A stretch of DNA of 64,000 nucleotides, from the NCBI GenBank assembly GCA_934096265.1, contig CAKOLI010000001.1, positions 217,346 through 281,345 on the forward strand, read 5' to 3'. The notes beneath the pieces were generated by a model. That model was not told the origin of the DNA and made no database searches. It worked only from the letters and a program-made list of their open reading frames with translations. The DNA is from an uncultured Bacilli bacterium. Lineage in GTDB: Bacteria > Bacillota_I > Bacilli_A > RF39 > UBA660. The translations under genes were made by a program, and so were the position numbers. Below, one piece after another: positions 33,999-43,065 of the stretch (within the stretch, counting starts at the first letter, position 1; each line of letters opens with the position of its first letter).

Positions 33999-35228
33999 AT
34001 GAATTTATATGAGGATTTGAAATGGAGAGGTTTGATTAAGGATGTAGCTGGGGAGGATTTGGATAAGTTGTTAAATGGTAAACCTATTACTTTTTATTGG
34101 GGTACTGATCCTACTGCGGATAGTTTGCATATTGGTCATTATTCTTCTTTGATAACTGCTAAGAGGCTTGCTAAGGCAGGGCATCATCCTATTTTGTTAG
34201 TAGGGGGAGCTACTGGGTTGATTGGAGATCCTAGGCCATCTTCTGAGAGGGAGATTATATCTAAGGAAGTTATTGATAGGAATTTTATTGGGATAAAGAG
34301 TCAAGTTACTAAGATACTTGATGGTAAGGCAGAGGTTGTTAATAATTATGATTGGCTTAAGGATTATAGTTATTTGGAGTTTCTTAGGGATATTGGGAAG
34401 TATATTAATGTTAATTATATGCTTGCTAAGGATATTATTAGTAGGAGGTTAGAGACTGGTATTACTTATGCGGAGTTTTCTTATACTTTGTTACAAGGAT
34501 ATGATTATTTGCATTTGTTTAGAGATAAGGGATGTGTTTTGCAAGCAGCGGGTTCTGATCAATGGGGAAATATTACTACTGGGATAGAGCTTATTAAGAA
34601 AATAGATGGTAAGGAAGCTTATGGGTTTACTATGCCTTTGATATTGGATGCTAATGGGAATAAGTTTGGTAAGAGTGAGGGTAATGCTTTATGGCTTGAT
34701 ATTAATAAGACTTCTAGTTATAGTTTGTTTCAATATTTGATTAATTCTGATGATAGTAAGGTTATGGAGTATTTGAAGGTGTTTACTTTTTTGTCTCGTG
34801 AGGAGATAGAGAGTACTATGGATAGGCATAATAAGGAGCCTCATCTTAGGATTGCACAGGAGGTATTAGCACGTGAGTTTATAACTGATTTGCATGGTAA
34901 GGATGAGTATGATAAGGCTTATAAGATTAGTAAGTGCTTGTTTAATAATAAGATTGATGAGTTAGAAGAAGATGAGCTTAATGATGCTTTTAAGGGGGTA
35001 CCTAGTTTTAAGGTAAAGTTAGGTATTAGTTTGCTTGATGTGCTTGTTGGTAATAATATTGCTAGTTCTAAGAGGGAAGCTAGAGAGTTTTTAGCTAGTA
35101 AGAGTATTTTGGTTAATGGTCATGTGGTAGTAGATGCGGATATGGTTATTGATGAAAATAGTTTATTATATTCTAAGTATTTGGTTATTAGAAGGGGTAA
35201 GAAGAAGTATTTTATAGGGGTTATTTAG
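33999..35228 (+). CDS. tyrS: Tyrosyl-tRNA synthetase
   Basis: This class I synthetase charges tRNA-Tyr. The frame is open from 33963 inside the T-box, but GGGAGG precedes ATG 33999, which gives the standard N-terminus and ~409 residues. TADSLHIGH is the HIGH motif, YWGTDPT binds tyrosine, and KFGKSEGNA replaces KMSKS as in many bacterial TyrRS. GSDQWGNI is also diagnostic. The C-terminal S4-like RNA-binding domain (SSKREAREFLASKSILVNG) is complete. It is regulated by the T-box. Confidence 0.97.
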   Translation: MNLYEDLKWRGLIKDVAGEDLDKLLNGKPITFYWGTDPTADSLHIGHYSSLITAKRLAKAGHHPILLVGGATGLIGDPRPSSEREIISKEVIDRNFIGIKSQVTKILDGKAEVVNNYDWLKDYSYLEFLRDIGKYINVNYMLAKDIISRRLETGITYAEFSYTLLQGYDYLHLFRDKGCVLQAAGSDQWGNITTGIELIKKIDGKEAYGFTMPLILDANGNKFGKSEGNALWLDINKTSSYSLFQYLINSDDSKVMEYLKVFTFLSREEIESTMDRHNKEPHLRIAQEVLAREFITDLHGKDEYDKAYKISKCLFNNKIDELEEDELNDAFKGVPSFKVKLGISLLDVLVGNNIASSKREAREFLASKSILVNGHVVVDADMVIDENSLLYSKYLVIRRGKKKYFIGVI

Positions 35229-35663
35229 ATGGATGATAGGATAGATATAGATATATATGGGTTAGATGGGAAGAAGTATACTTTTAGTTATGATGATAAT
35301 TATTATGTGTTTTCTTCTTTCTTTGATGGTACTTTAGAGGATCCTAAGAAGATGTATGCTAAGTTTACTAAGAAGAGGGATAGCCTTAGGAGTATGGCTA
35401 TGAATAGATTATTGGATAGGGCTTCTTGTAATTATGATGATGGGGTTATACTTAGGTGTAGGAATGTGGATGGTGTGTGTTTTGATATAACTGTTTTTGA
35501 TGGGGAAGATGGATATATTTCTAAGAGGAAGAAGTATTATGGTATTTCTTATGATTTTGAGAAAGAGCGGGTAGATAGGATGGAGTATTATAAGATACTT
35601 GATTATGTACTTAGAGATTATGTCTTGGAGATAGTAAATGAAAAGAAAAGAAATGTTATGTAG
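35229..35663 (+). CDS. Hypothetical protein after tyrS
   Basis: The protein has 144 residues. ATG 35229 follows the tyrS stop directly, so it is translationally coupled and shares the T-box. It is charged and mixed alpha/beta, with DIDIYGLDGKKYTFSYDDNYYVFSSFF and DVLRDYVLEIV-like helices, and no signal or membrane segment. I know no family. Its end overlaps the 3' end of the opposing gene by 8 bp, and both share a palindromic terminator. Confidence 0.6.
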   Translation: MDDRIDIDIYGLDGKKYTFSYDDNYYVFSSFFDGTLEDPKKMYAKFTKKRDSLRSMAMNRLLDRASCNYDDGVILRCRNVDGVCFDITVFDGEDGYISKRKKYYGISYDFEKERVDRMEYYKILDYVLRDYVLEIVNEKKRNVM

Positions 35664-35683
35664 TTTTTCTTTTCTTTTTCATT
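35637..35683. terminator. Bidirectional terminator between convergent genes
   Basis: AATGAAAAGAAAAGAA pairs with TTCTTTTCTTTTTCATT. The A- and T-rich flanks give a U run on both strands. Confidence 0.65.
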
Positions 35684-36099
35684 ATAGATTTATTTATACT
35701 ATCTGCTTGAAATAGGTCTTCTTTGGTATTTATTTTTATGTATAGGTTATGGTTTTTGCTTTTTAGTACTTGGTAGTTTTGTTTGGTAAAGTATGGTATT
35801 AGCATGATGTTATCTTCTATGAATTTATCTCTTATTAGGCTACAGAAGCATGATGTTAGGTGTTTGTTTAGGATAGTATTTGCATTTATAAATATGTCCT
35901 CTTTTTCAGGGTTATTTATGTCTTTGTTGTAGTGGTAGTCATCACTATATATTTTTAGGTATATTTGGTTTTCTTCGTTGTTTATATCTTCTATATCAAT
36001 ATATATATTATATGTGCTATCTTCTTTTAAGAGGTTATATGTATGGATATATATTAAGTATAGTGATTTATATCTGTTTAGGTAATCGTTTAAATTCAT
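35656..36099 (-). CDS. Hypothetical cytoplasmic protein
   Basis: The protein has 147 residues. AAGGAGG lies 7 nt before the start codon. Charged alpha/beta sequence, with YNIYIDIEDINNEENQIYLKIYSDD and LYIKINTKEDLFQ and a Lys-rich C-terminus. No membrane segment is present. I recognise no family. It reads away from rpsD, on the same strand and downstream of it, separated by the rpsD terminator. Confidence 0.55.
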   Translation of the reverse strand: MNLNDYLNRYKSLYLIYIHTYNLLKEDSTYNIYIDIEDINNEENQIYLKIYSDDYHYNKDINNPEKEDIFINANTILNKHLTSCFCSLIRDKFIEDNIMLIPYFTKQNYQVLKSKNHNLYIKINTKEDLFQADSINKSIMKKKRKTT

Positions 36100-36133
36100 G
36101 TTTTTCCTCCTTATAGTTATATAGTATTTAGGT

Positions 36134-36163
36134 AATAAAAAAAGTAGTACAAAATGTACTACT
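36134..36163 (-). terminator. Terminator of rpsD
   Basis: On the minus strand AGTAGTACA and TGTACTACT form a 9-bp stem around TTT, followed by a T-rich tract. The stem begins at the rpsD stop codon. Confidence 0.85.
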
Positions 36164-36767
36164 AAACTCTACTATAAAATTCAACAATTAATGCTTCGTT
36201 TATATCTGCGTTAAGTTCGCTTCTTTCAGGAAATCTTAGGTAAGTTCCTTCTTTTTTAGCTTCGTCATAGCTTACGAAGTCTACTCTTTTAGGAGCAGTA
36301 GCAAGTGCTATTTCGATACCTTTATGGTTTTGTGAGTTTTCTTTGATGCTAATTACATCACCAGGTTTACATTTGTAAGATGGGATGTCTACTTTTTTAC
36401 CATTTACTAAGATATGTCCATGGTTAACTAGTTGGCGAGAAGCTCTTCTAGTGCTTGCAAAACCTAATCTGTATACTAGGTTATCTAATCTGCTTTCTAG
36501 TAATACTAGTAAGTTTTCACCGTGAACACCTTTCATTTTACCAGCTTCTGTGAATAGTTTTTTGAATTGTTTTTCACTTAAACCATACATAAATCTAACT
36601 TTTTGTTTTTCAGTTAATTGTACTGAGTAGTTAGATGGTTTTCTTTTTCTAGCATTACCATGTTGTCCTGGACCATAAGGTCTTTTAGCGATATCTTTAC
36701 CACTTTCTAAGATAGAGAAAGATACACGTCTTGCTTGTTTGTTGTTTGGGCCTATATATCTAGCCAT
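36162..36767 (-). CDS. rpsD: 30S ribosomal protein S4
   Basis: The protein has 201 residues, standard for S4. MARYIGPNNKQARR, RPYGPGQHGNARKRKPS and the S4 domain (RLDNLVYRLGFASTRRASRQLVNHGHILVNGK) are all present. The C-terminus (YLRFPERSELNADINEALIVEFYSR) is complete. S4 nucleates 30S assembly by binding 16S rRNA. It is monocistronic next to tyrS, as in many Bacillota. The cysteines of zinc-binding S4 variants are absent. AAGGAGGAATAA precedes the start. Confidence 0.98.
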   Translation of the reverse strand: MARYIGPNNKQARRVSFSILESGKDIAKRPYGPGQHGNARKRKPSNYSVQLTEKQKVRFMYGLSEKQFKKLFTEAGKMKGVHGENLLVLLESRLDNLVYRLGFASTRRASRQLVNHGHILVNGKKVDIPSYKCKPGDVISIKENSQNHKGIEIALATAPKRVDFVSYDEAKKEGTYLRFPERSELNADINEALIVEFYSRV

Positions 36768-36900
36768 AAATTATTCCTCCTTCTTTCTTTGGAAGGTATT
36801 CTTTTAACTTTGTAGGGTGTTTTAGGGTGTACTTTCGCTTATGCAGTTAATAAGTTACTTATATCATAACACATTACATAGTTAATAAGAAAAACTGCCA
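36768..36900 (-). promoter_or_regulatory. Possible S4 autoregulatory leader
   Basis: The 110-nt leader on the minus strand has GCATAAGCGAAAGTACACCC, then ACACCCTAC and a ribosome binding site preceded by purine-rich sequence. In Bacillota, rpsD is commonly autoregulated through its leader. The GC-containing, phased ACACCC elements suggest a similar pseudoknot, but I cannot confirm the fold. The rest of this 278-bp gap carries promoters only. Confidence 0.35.
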
Positions 36901-37011
36901 AATGCAATTAGTATTATATATAAAAAATATGTTCTTGTCAATAAGTATATGTGTTTTTTTGTTAATACGAGGTATTATTTTCTTTAAAATATTTATTTTC
37001 TTTAAAATACA

Positions 37012-37020
37012 TGATATAAT
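37012..37020 (+). promoter_or_regulatory. Extended -10 promoter for relA
   Basis: TGATATAAT at 37012-37020 is a TGnTATAAT extended -10. TTTATT at 36992-36997 is a weak -35 at 17 bp. Confidence 0.6.
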
Positions 37021-37045
37021 TAGACTATATACGGGGTGAATAGTT

Positions 37046-39196
37046 ATGAGTAGCAAAAATAAGCAGGTTACGATAGAAGATTTAATAGATAAGGTAAGTA
37101 GTTATATTCATAATGAGGATGATATTGATTTGATTAGGAAGGCTTATAATTATGCTAGTATTAAGCATTTTGGGCAAAAGAGGATTACTGGGGATGATTA
37201 TATTCAGCATCCTTTGAATGTGGCTCTTATTCTTACTGAGACTTCTTCTGATGCTAAGGCAATATGTGCAGGGCTTTTGCATGATGTGATAGAGGATTCT
37301 GATTCTACTTATGATGAGATTAGTGAGTTATTTGGTAGTGAGATTGCTAATTTAGTAGATGGGGTTACTAAGATTAATAAGATTAATTTTTCGTCTGTTA
37401 ATGAGGCTATGGTGGAGAATCAGAGGAAGATTTTGGTAGGTTTGTCTAATGATGTTAGGGTTATAATTATTAAGCTTGCGGATAGGTTACATAATATGAG
37501 GACGCTTTATGTGCTTCCTTATGAGAAGCAGAAGAGGAAGGCTCGTGAGACTTTGGAGATTTTGACTCCTGTTGCTCATAGGTTAGGTATATATAAGATT
37601 AAGAGTGAGTTGGAGGATTTGTCTCTTAGGTATTTGAAGCCTGATGCTTATTATGATGTTGTTGAGAAGTTGAATCTTAAGAAGAGTGAGAGAGATGACG
37701 CGGTTAATAAGATGATGATGGAAGTGTCTAAGCTGTTAGATGAGCATGGTATTAAGCATGATATTAAGGGAAGAAGTAAGAGTATTTATAGTATATATAG
37801 TAAGCTAGCTAAGGGGAGAAGTTTTAATGATATATATGATTTGCTTGCTCTTAGGATATTTGTAGAGACAGAGAGTGAGTGTTATTTGGTACTTGGATTA
37901 ATTCATTCTAAGTATAAGCCTGTTCCTAAGAGGTTTAAGGATTTTATTGCGATGCCTAAGACTAATTTGTATCAATCTTTACATACTACGGTGTTTGGTA
38001 TTGATGGGGAGTTGTTTGAGATACAGATTAGGACTTATGAGATGGATAAGATAGCAGAGTATGGGATTGCTTCTCATTGGTCTTATAAGGAGCATGTTGA
38101 TGGTGGTAAGAAGGATGCTATGGAGCATAAGCTTCAGATATTTAGGAGTATTATTGAGCTTAATGAGGAAGCTAGTAGTAGTGAAGAGTTTATTCATGAT
38201 GTTAGAAATGATGTTCTTGGTAATGATAGTATATATGTATATACTCCTAAGGGAGATGTATTAGAGCTTCCTAGTGGGTCTACTCCGATAGATTTTGCTT
38301 ATAAGGTGCATAGTGAGGTTGGAGATAAGGTAGTAGGAGCTATTGTTAATGATAGTATAGTACCACTTGATTATAAGCTTAAAACGGGGGATATTGTTAA
38401 GATAAATACTAGTAATTCTTCTTTGGGTCCTAATAAGGATTGGCTTAATTTTGTAGTTACTGTAGGAGCTAGAAATAGGATAAGGAGTTTTTATAGTAAG
38501 TTAGAGAAGGAAGACTTAATTAATAAGGGTCATGATATGTTAGAGAAAGAGATTAAAAGAAGTGGGTTGGTAGTCTCTTATGTGTTATCTAATAGTAATG
38601 TAGTAAAGATATTGGATGAGTTTAAGTTAGATGATATTAATGATTTGTATTTGGGGGTTGCTAGTTCTAAGTATAATCTTAATGGTATTTTGAAGGTTAT
38701 TGATGACAATAAGAAGAGTAGTGTGTTAGATAAGATTAAGGGTAGTAATAAGGTTAATGTATATAATGATGATATATTAGTATCTAATGTTTCTTCTATT
38801 AAGGTTAATCTTGCTAATTGTTGTAAGCCTGTATATGGGGATGCTATTATAGGATATGTTACTCGTGGTAATGGGATTAGTATTCATAGGAGTAATTGTA
38901 ATCATGTTGCAACGGATAATGAGAGGATTATTGATGTTAGGTGGAATGATAGTAGTGATAAAAAGTATCCTACTGATATTATTGTTTATACTAATCTTAG
39001 TGATAATTTGATAGATTTGGTTACTAAGGCTAGTAGTAATGATATACAGATTCAGAATATTACTTCTATTAATAATCATGATAATAGGGTATATACGCTT
39101 ACGGTGTTAGTAGCTAGTGTGGATATTATAAATAAGTATATTAGGGATTTGGAGAATTTACCTAGTGTTACTAAGGCAGAGAGGATGATTCAGTAA
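37046..39196 (+). CDS. rel: Bifunctional (p)ppGpp synthetase/hydrolase (Rel)
   Basis: The protein has 716 residues with the full RSH layout. The HD hydrolase domain has RKAYNYASIKHFGQKR, AGLLHDVIEDSD and KLADRLHNMRTL intact, so hydrolase activity is expected. The synthetase domain has GRSKSIYSIYSK, DLLALRIFV and PKTNLYQSLHTTV. TGS (YVYTPKGDVLELPSGSTPIDFAY), zinc-finger-like (NLANCCKPVYGD) and ACT (YTLTVLVASVDIINKYI) domains follow. It controls the stringent response. The stop codon overlaps the dtd start by 1 bp, the usual rel-dtd coupling in Bacillota. Confidence 0.97.
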   Translation: MSSKNKQVTIEDLIDKVSSYIHNEDDIDLIRKAYNYASIKHFGQKRITGDDYIQHPLNVALILTETSSDAKAICAGLLHDVIEDSDSTYDEISELFGSEIANLVDGVTKINKINFSSVNEAMVENQRKILVGLSNDVRVIIIKLADRLHNMRTLYVLPYEKQKRKARETLEILTPVAHRLGIYKIKSELEDLSLRYLKPDAYYDVVEKLNLKKSERDDAVNKMMMEVSKLLDEHGIKHDIKGRSKSIYSIYSKLAKGRSFNDIYDLLALRIFVETESECYLVLGLIHSKYKPVPKRFKDFIAMPKTNLYQSLHTTVFGIDGELFEIQIRTYEMDKIAEYGIASHWSYKEHVDGGKKDAMEHKLQIFRSIIELNEEASSSEEFIHDVRNDVLGNDSIYVYTPKGDVLELPSGSTPIDFAYKVHSEVGDKVVGAIVNDSIVPLDYKLKTGDIVKINTSNSSLGPNKDWLNFVVTVGARNRIRSFYSKLEKEDLINKGHDMLEKEIKRSGLVVSYVLSNSNVVKILDEFKLDDINDLYLGVASSKYNLNGILKVIDDNKKSSVLDKIKGSNKVNVYNDDILVSNVSSIKVNLANCCKPVYGDAIIGYVTRGNGISIHRSNCNHVATDNERIIDVRWNDSSDKKYPTDIIVYTNLSDNLIDLVTKASSNDIQIQNITSINNHDNRVYTLTVLVASVDIINKYIRDLENLPSVTKAERMIQ

Positions 39197-39651
39197 TGAG
39201 AGTGTTTTTACAAAGGTGTAAGAGTTCTAGGGTAGAGGTGGATGGTAAGGTTGTAGGTAGTATTGCTTCTGGCCTTATGTTGCTTGTTGGTTTTACTCAT
39301 AATGATAGTTCTAAAGAGATAGATTATATGGTTGATAAGATTATTAATTTGAGGGTATTTGATGATTGTAATGGTGTTATGAATAAGAGCTTGTTAGATG
39401 TAGGTGGAAGTATTTTGTCGGTATCACAGTTTACTCTTTATGCAGTATGTAGTAAGGGAAGGAGACCTAGTTATTCTAAGGCTTTAGGCGGTAAGGAGGC
39501 AAAGGTGTTGTATCAAGAGTTTAATAATAAGTTAAGGATGCATAATATTAATGTAGAAGAGGGTGTTTTTGGGGCAGAAATGGAAGTGTTTCTTGTAAAT
39601 GATGGACCTATTAGTATGATGGTTAGTAAGGAGAGTGATGTTAATGAGTAA
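39196..39651 (+). CDS. dtd: D-aminoacyl-tRNA deacylase
   Basis: The protein has 151 residues and starts at the ATG overlapping the rel stop (TAATG). Signatures are the N-terminal RVFLQRCKSSRVEVDG, GLMLLVGFTH, the catalytic SVSQFTLYA and NDGPISMMV; the latter is NDGPVT in most homologues. The enzyme removes D-amino acids and mischarged Gly from tRNA as a homodimer. The permease downstream overlaps its end. Confidence 0.96.
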   Translation: MRVFLQRCKSSRVEVDGKVVGSIASGLMLLVGFTHNDSSKEIDYMVDKIINLRVFDDCNGVMNKSLLDVGGSILSVSQFTLYAVCSKGRRPSYSKALGGKEAKVLYQEFNNKLRMHNINVEEGVFGAEMEVFLVNDGPISMMVSKESDVNE

Positions 39652-40702
39652 GAAATATGTTAATTATAGGTTGCTTAATTTGCTTATTCTTTGTGGAATT
39701 ATATTTTTGTTATATAGGAGTAGTGGTTTGATTACTGGGGTATTATCTAAGATATTTGGAATAGTGTATCCGTTTATTATTGCTTTTTCTTTAGCGTATG
39801 CTCTTTATCCTTTTGTCGTTAAGCTTCAAAATAAGGGGTTACCTAAATGGCTTAGTATTTTGATTACTTCTTTGTTATCTATTGGGTTATTTGTAGTATC
39901 TATTATTTTGGTAATACCTTTGTTATATGATCAAGTGCTTTTGTTTATTAGTAATATATCTACTTTTGTATCAGATATATCTTCTAAGTATGAGATTAAT
40001 CTTGGTACTTTGCAGAGTACTTTAACAGAGGCTTCTACAGATATTATTAAATCTTTCGGTAATTATATATCTAATGGGCTAGTAGGGATAATTAATGCTT
40101 CTTTTGGGATAGTAGCCGCTTGTGTGATAATTATTTTTGTAGTTATATATTTGCTTATTGATATGGATAAGATTAGAGCTAGTGTTAAGGAGTTTTTTAG
40201 TAAGAGGAAGAAGAAGAGCTATAATTATGTTAAGGCTTTAGATAATGAGATTACTAATTATTTTACTGGTATGGGTAAGAATATGTTAGTACAGTTTGTG
40301 GAGTATACTTTTGCTTTCTTTATAGTTGGGCATCCTAATTATTTGATACTTGGTATTTTAGCGGCGATTACAAATATTATTCCTTATTTTGGAGGTTTTG
40401 TGGTTAATGTTATTGCTCTTATTATAGCTTCTGTTATTAGTACTAAGTTGACTATTTTAACGTTAGTTATATGTCTTATTTGTCCTCAGTTAGATAGTTA
40501 TGTTATTGGCCCTAGGATATATGGTAAGACTAATAATTTGCATCCTTTAGTGTCTATTTTTGCAGTTTTTGCAGGTGGTGCGTTGTTTGGTTTTTGGGGT
40601 ATTGTAGTATCTCTTCCTGTTGCGATTATAATTATTACTACGTTTAGATATTATAAGCGTGATATTAATAATAGAATAGAGAAAGTTAAGGAGAAAATGT
40701 AA
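39638..40702 (+). CDS. AI-2E/PerM family membrane transporter
   Basis: The protein has about 354 residues with seven or eight hydrophobic helices. A central hydrophilic stretch is KRKKKSYNYVKALDNEI. GILAAITNIIPYFGGFV and VIGPRIYGKTNNLHPL are the signatures of the UPF0118/AI-2E exporter-like family. Members in Bacillota export ions (Na+/H+ antiport) or small molecules, and the autoinducer-2 link is not general. Candidate starts are ATG 39638 and ATG 39644. AGGAGAG lies just upstream, and both overlap the dtd end. Confidence 0.85.
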   Translation: MLMSKKYVNYRLLNLLILCGIIFLLYRSSGLITGVLSKIFGIVYPFIIAFSLAYALYPFVVKLQNKGLPKWLSILITSLLSIGLFVVSIILVIPLLYDQVLLFISNISTFVSDISSKYEINLGTLQSTLTEASTDIIKSFGNYISNGLVGIINASFGIVAACVIIIFVVIYLLIDMDKIRASVKEFFSKRKKKSYNYVKALDNEITNYFTGMGKNMLVQFVEYTFAFFIVGHPNYLILGILAAITNIIPYFGGFVVNVIALIIASVISTKLTILTLVICLICPQLDSYVIGPRIYGKTNNLHPLVSIFAVFAGGALFGFWGIVVSLPVAIIIITTFRYYKRDINNRIEKVKEKM

Positions 40703-40704
40703 GT

Positions 40705-41751
40705 ATGAGTAAGATTAGAATTAATATGCTATCTAAGGCTGATTCAGTAGAAGGGCAAGGGGTAGGTAGTGCATATATAGAACAAGTTAATTTATTAAAA
40801 GATGGCGCTAGTGATATATTTGATATTAAGATAAATGATAAAAATGATGCTGATATTATTCATATACATAGTATTAATCCAGAGTTTTATTTTAAGATGA
40901 AGCATACTAAGGGGGTAAGTGTTTGTTATGTACATTTTTTACCTCATACATTAGATGGGTCTATTAAACTTCCTAAGCCTATATTTAATATATTTAAGAA
41001 GTATGTTATTAAGTTTTATAATACTGCGGATAATTTAGTGGTAGTAAATCCTATTTTTATTAAGGATTTAGAGAAGTATAATATTAAAAGGGATAAGATT
41101 ACTTATATACCTAATTATGTATCTAAAGAGAATTTTTATAAGTTAGATAAGAAGAGGGTTGAAGAGGTAAGAGATGAGTTAGGTATAGATAAGGATAGTT
41201 TTGTGGTACTTGGTGTTGGTCAGATACAAACTAGGAAGGGTGTTCTTGATTTTGTAGATGTTGCAAAGAAGATGCCAGATGTTACTTTTGTTTGGTGTGG
41301 TGGATTTAGTTTTGGCCATATTACTGATGGATATGAGGAATTAAAGAAGGTATATGAAAATCCTCCTAGTAATGTTAAGTTTTTAGGTATTGTACCTAGG
41401 GATAGGATGAATTTGATGTTTAATATGGCAGATTTGTTATTTATGCCTAGTTATAATGAGCTTTTTCCAATGGCTATTTTAGAAGCGGTTAATATAGGGA
41501 TACCTTTGTTACTTAGGGATTTAGATTTATATAAGGATATATTATTTTCTAAGTATTTATCTGGAAATAATGTAGAAGAGTTTGTATCTTCTATAGATAG
41601 TCTTAGGAAGGATAAGAAGTTATATAATAAACAAAGTAAGTTATCTCTTAGTATAAGTGAATATTATAGTAAAGAGAATGTATTAAAGATATGGATTAAT
41701 TATTATAAGAGTATATTAGAAAGAGGGAATGGTAATGAAAAAGATAAGTAA
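40705..41751 (+). CDS. GT4-family glycosyltransferase
   Basis: The protein has 348 residues with a GT-B fold. The N-terminal domain starts with GQGVGSAYIEQV. The C-terminal domain begins at FVVLGVGQIQTRKGV, and the nucleotide-sugar site ends with PSYNELFPMAILEA, the EX7E motif of GT4. A short form like this in Bacilli often makes glycolipids (for example diglucosyl-diacylglycerol) or teichoic-acid anchors. The acceptor cannot be read here. Co-transcription with the beta-helix membrane protein (17-bp overlap) suggests an envelope role. Confidence 0.8.
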   Translation: MSKIRINMLSKADSVEGQGVGSAYIEQVNLLKDGASDIFDIKINDKNDADIIHIHSINPEFYFKMKHTKGVSVCYVHFLPHTLDGSIKLPKPIFNIFKKYVIKFYNTADNLVVVNPIFIKDLEKYNIKRDKITYIPNYVSKENFYKLDKKRVEEVRDELGIDKDSFVVLGVGQIQTRKGVLDFVDVAKKMPDVTFVWCGGFSFGHITDGYEELKKVYENPPSNVKFLGIVPRDRMNLMFNMADLLFMPSYNELFPMAILEAVNIGIPLLLRDLDLYKDILFSKYLSGNNVEEFVSSIDSLRKDKKLYNKQSKLSLSISEYYSKENVLKIWINYYKSILERGNGNEKDK

Positions 41752-42823
41752 GATATTTTTATTTATAGTAAGTGTGTTTATGTTTACTAACTTAGTTAGT
41801 GCAGAAGAGGTTAGTGAGGTTAATAATACTGATAAGCATAGTTTTAATTATTTAAGTAAGGATACAGTAGACTTTAATGATGAAGTGGACGCTAGTAGCG
41901 TGGTATTTGGTGATAAGGTTAATTTTGGTGGAGTAATAAAGGGAGTAAATTTATTATTTGGTAATAATGTTACTTATACTGGTACTAGTAGTTATATGGC
42001 TTTATTTGGTAATAATGTTAAAGTAAGTGGGAATTTACTTAATGATGGAGCAGTATTTGGTAATTATATAGTATTTGATAGCAATGCAGTTGTTAATAGA
42101 GATATAGTGATATTTGGTAATAATGTGGTATTATCTGGTACATTTAATAGAGATGTTAGAGTGTATGCTTCATCTTTATCACTTGATGGTGTAAGTATTT
42201 TGGGTAATGTATATGTTAGTGCAAATAATGTTAAGTTAGATAAAGAAAGTAGTGTAGATGGATATTTTAAATATAATGAAGATACTAATCTTACTAATAA
42301 TAACAATAATTTAAAATTAGAGTCTTATAAGGTAGAAGTAGAAAAACAAGATATATGGGATGTAGTTAAAAGATATATAGGTAGTTTTTTAAGTTATGTT
42401 TTTATACTTGCTGTTATGTTAATTATATATCCTAAGTTATTTAATAAGTTAAATAAGAATACATTAGATGTAAATACAGTTTTAAAGAGAATGGGAGTAG
42501 GATTAGGAGTATTGGTTTTAGTACCTATATGTATTTTAATATTAATATTTTCATCTTTAGGAGGATATGTAGGAGTAGTAATAGGATTAATATATATATT
42601 TTTAATTATGATATCTGGTTTAATTACTAGTTATACTATAGGTAGAATTATTAGTAATAAGTTAATGAAAAAAGAGATATCTAATTATTTAGTTGGTATA
42701 ATAGGTATAGTATGTGTAAGTATTATTTTATTAATACCAGTAGTAGGTGGTATATTTGGCTTCTTATCACTTATATATGGTCTAGGTCAATTAATAGTAA
42801 TGTTTAAAAATGTAAGGAATTAG
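41735..42823 (+). CDS. Exported beta-helix (bactofilin-like) protein with C-terminal membrane domain
   Basis: The protein has about 362 residues from ATG 41735, since AGAGGG fits it better than ATG 41729. A cleavable signal peptide (FLFIVSVFMFTNLVSAEE) comes first. About 130 residues of short parallel-beta-helix rungs follow (VVFGDKVNFGGVIKG, LLFGNNVTYTG, ALFGNNVKVSGN, VIFGNNVVLSGT), similar to bactofilin or polymer-forming cytoskeletal domains. Four membrane helices form the C-terminus. The helix therefore faces the outside, unlike cytosolic bactofilins. Related Bacilli proteins exist but I know of no defined function. Confidence 0.7.
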   Translation: MKKISKIFLFIVSVFMFTNLVSAEEVSEVNNTDKHSFNYLSKDTVDFNDEVDASSVVFGDKVNFGGVIKGVNLLFGNNVTYTGTSSYMALFGNNVKVSGNLLNDGAVFGNYIVFDSNAVVNRDIVIFGNNVVLSGTFNRDVRVYASSLSLDGVSILGNVYVSANNVKLDKESSVDGYFKYNEDTNLTNNNNNLKLESYKVEVEKQDIWDVVKRYIGSFLSYVFILAVMLIIYPKLFNKLNKNTLDVNTVLKRMGVGLGVLVLVPICILILIFSSLGGYVGVVIGLIYIFLIMISGLITSYTIGRIISNKLMKKEISNYLVGIIGIVCVSIILLIPVVGGIFGFLSLIYGLGQLIVMFKNVRN

Positions 42824-42843
42824 TAAAAATGTATTTACTAAAA

Positions 42844-42872
42844 ATTAATTTTATGATATGATTAGTTCATAA
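42844..42872 (+). promoter_or_regulatory. Promoter of G-tract leader, copy 2
   Basis: TTTACT at 42844-42849 and TATGAT at 42867-42872 with a 17-bp spacer, identical to the boxes at 31390. Confidence 0.7.
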
Positions 42873-42937
42873 AATAAGTGAATTGAAAAATGCCAAAAAT
42901 TCACAAGTTTTGATAAAAATTAATAAGATTTTAGGAG

Positions 42938-43052
42938 TTGATAGTGATGAGTAAAGTTAACTATAAGTGCTCTAAAACCCTTATTTCACTAGGGGGGGGG
43001 GCAATTACAAAGCCTTATAAATAAAGGACTTAAGCCTCATTTTAACTATCAA
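42938..43052 (+). promoter_or_regulatory. Structured leader RNA with G10 tract, copy 2
   Basis: The stems TTGATAG (42938-42944) with CTATCAA (43046-43052) and ATGAG (42947-42951) with CTCAT (43036-43040) are conserved from copy 1, at the same 115-nt span. Ten consecutive G occupy 42992-43001. The inner stem is weaker than in copy 1 (CCTT/AAGG core). Confidence 0.6.
42947..43024 (+). CDS. Short leader ORF with G10 tract, copy 2 (25 codons)
   Basis: ATG 42947 is preceded by AGGAG at 9 nt, and the stop is TAA 43022-43024. It encodes MSKVNYKCSKTLISL, three Gly from the G run, then AITKPYK. It aligns without gaps to the ORF at 31505. With nine G the frame would run on to TAG 43083-43085, past the terminator's 5' arm. 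Confidence 0.55.
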   Translation: MSKVNYKCSKTLISLGGGAITKPYK

Positions 43053-43065
43053 AAAAACACATATA

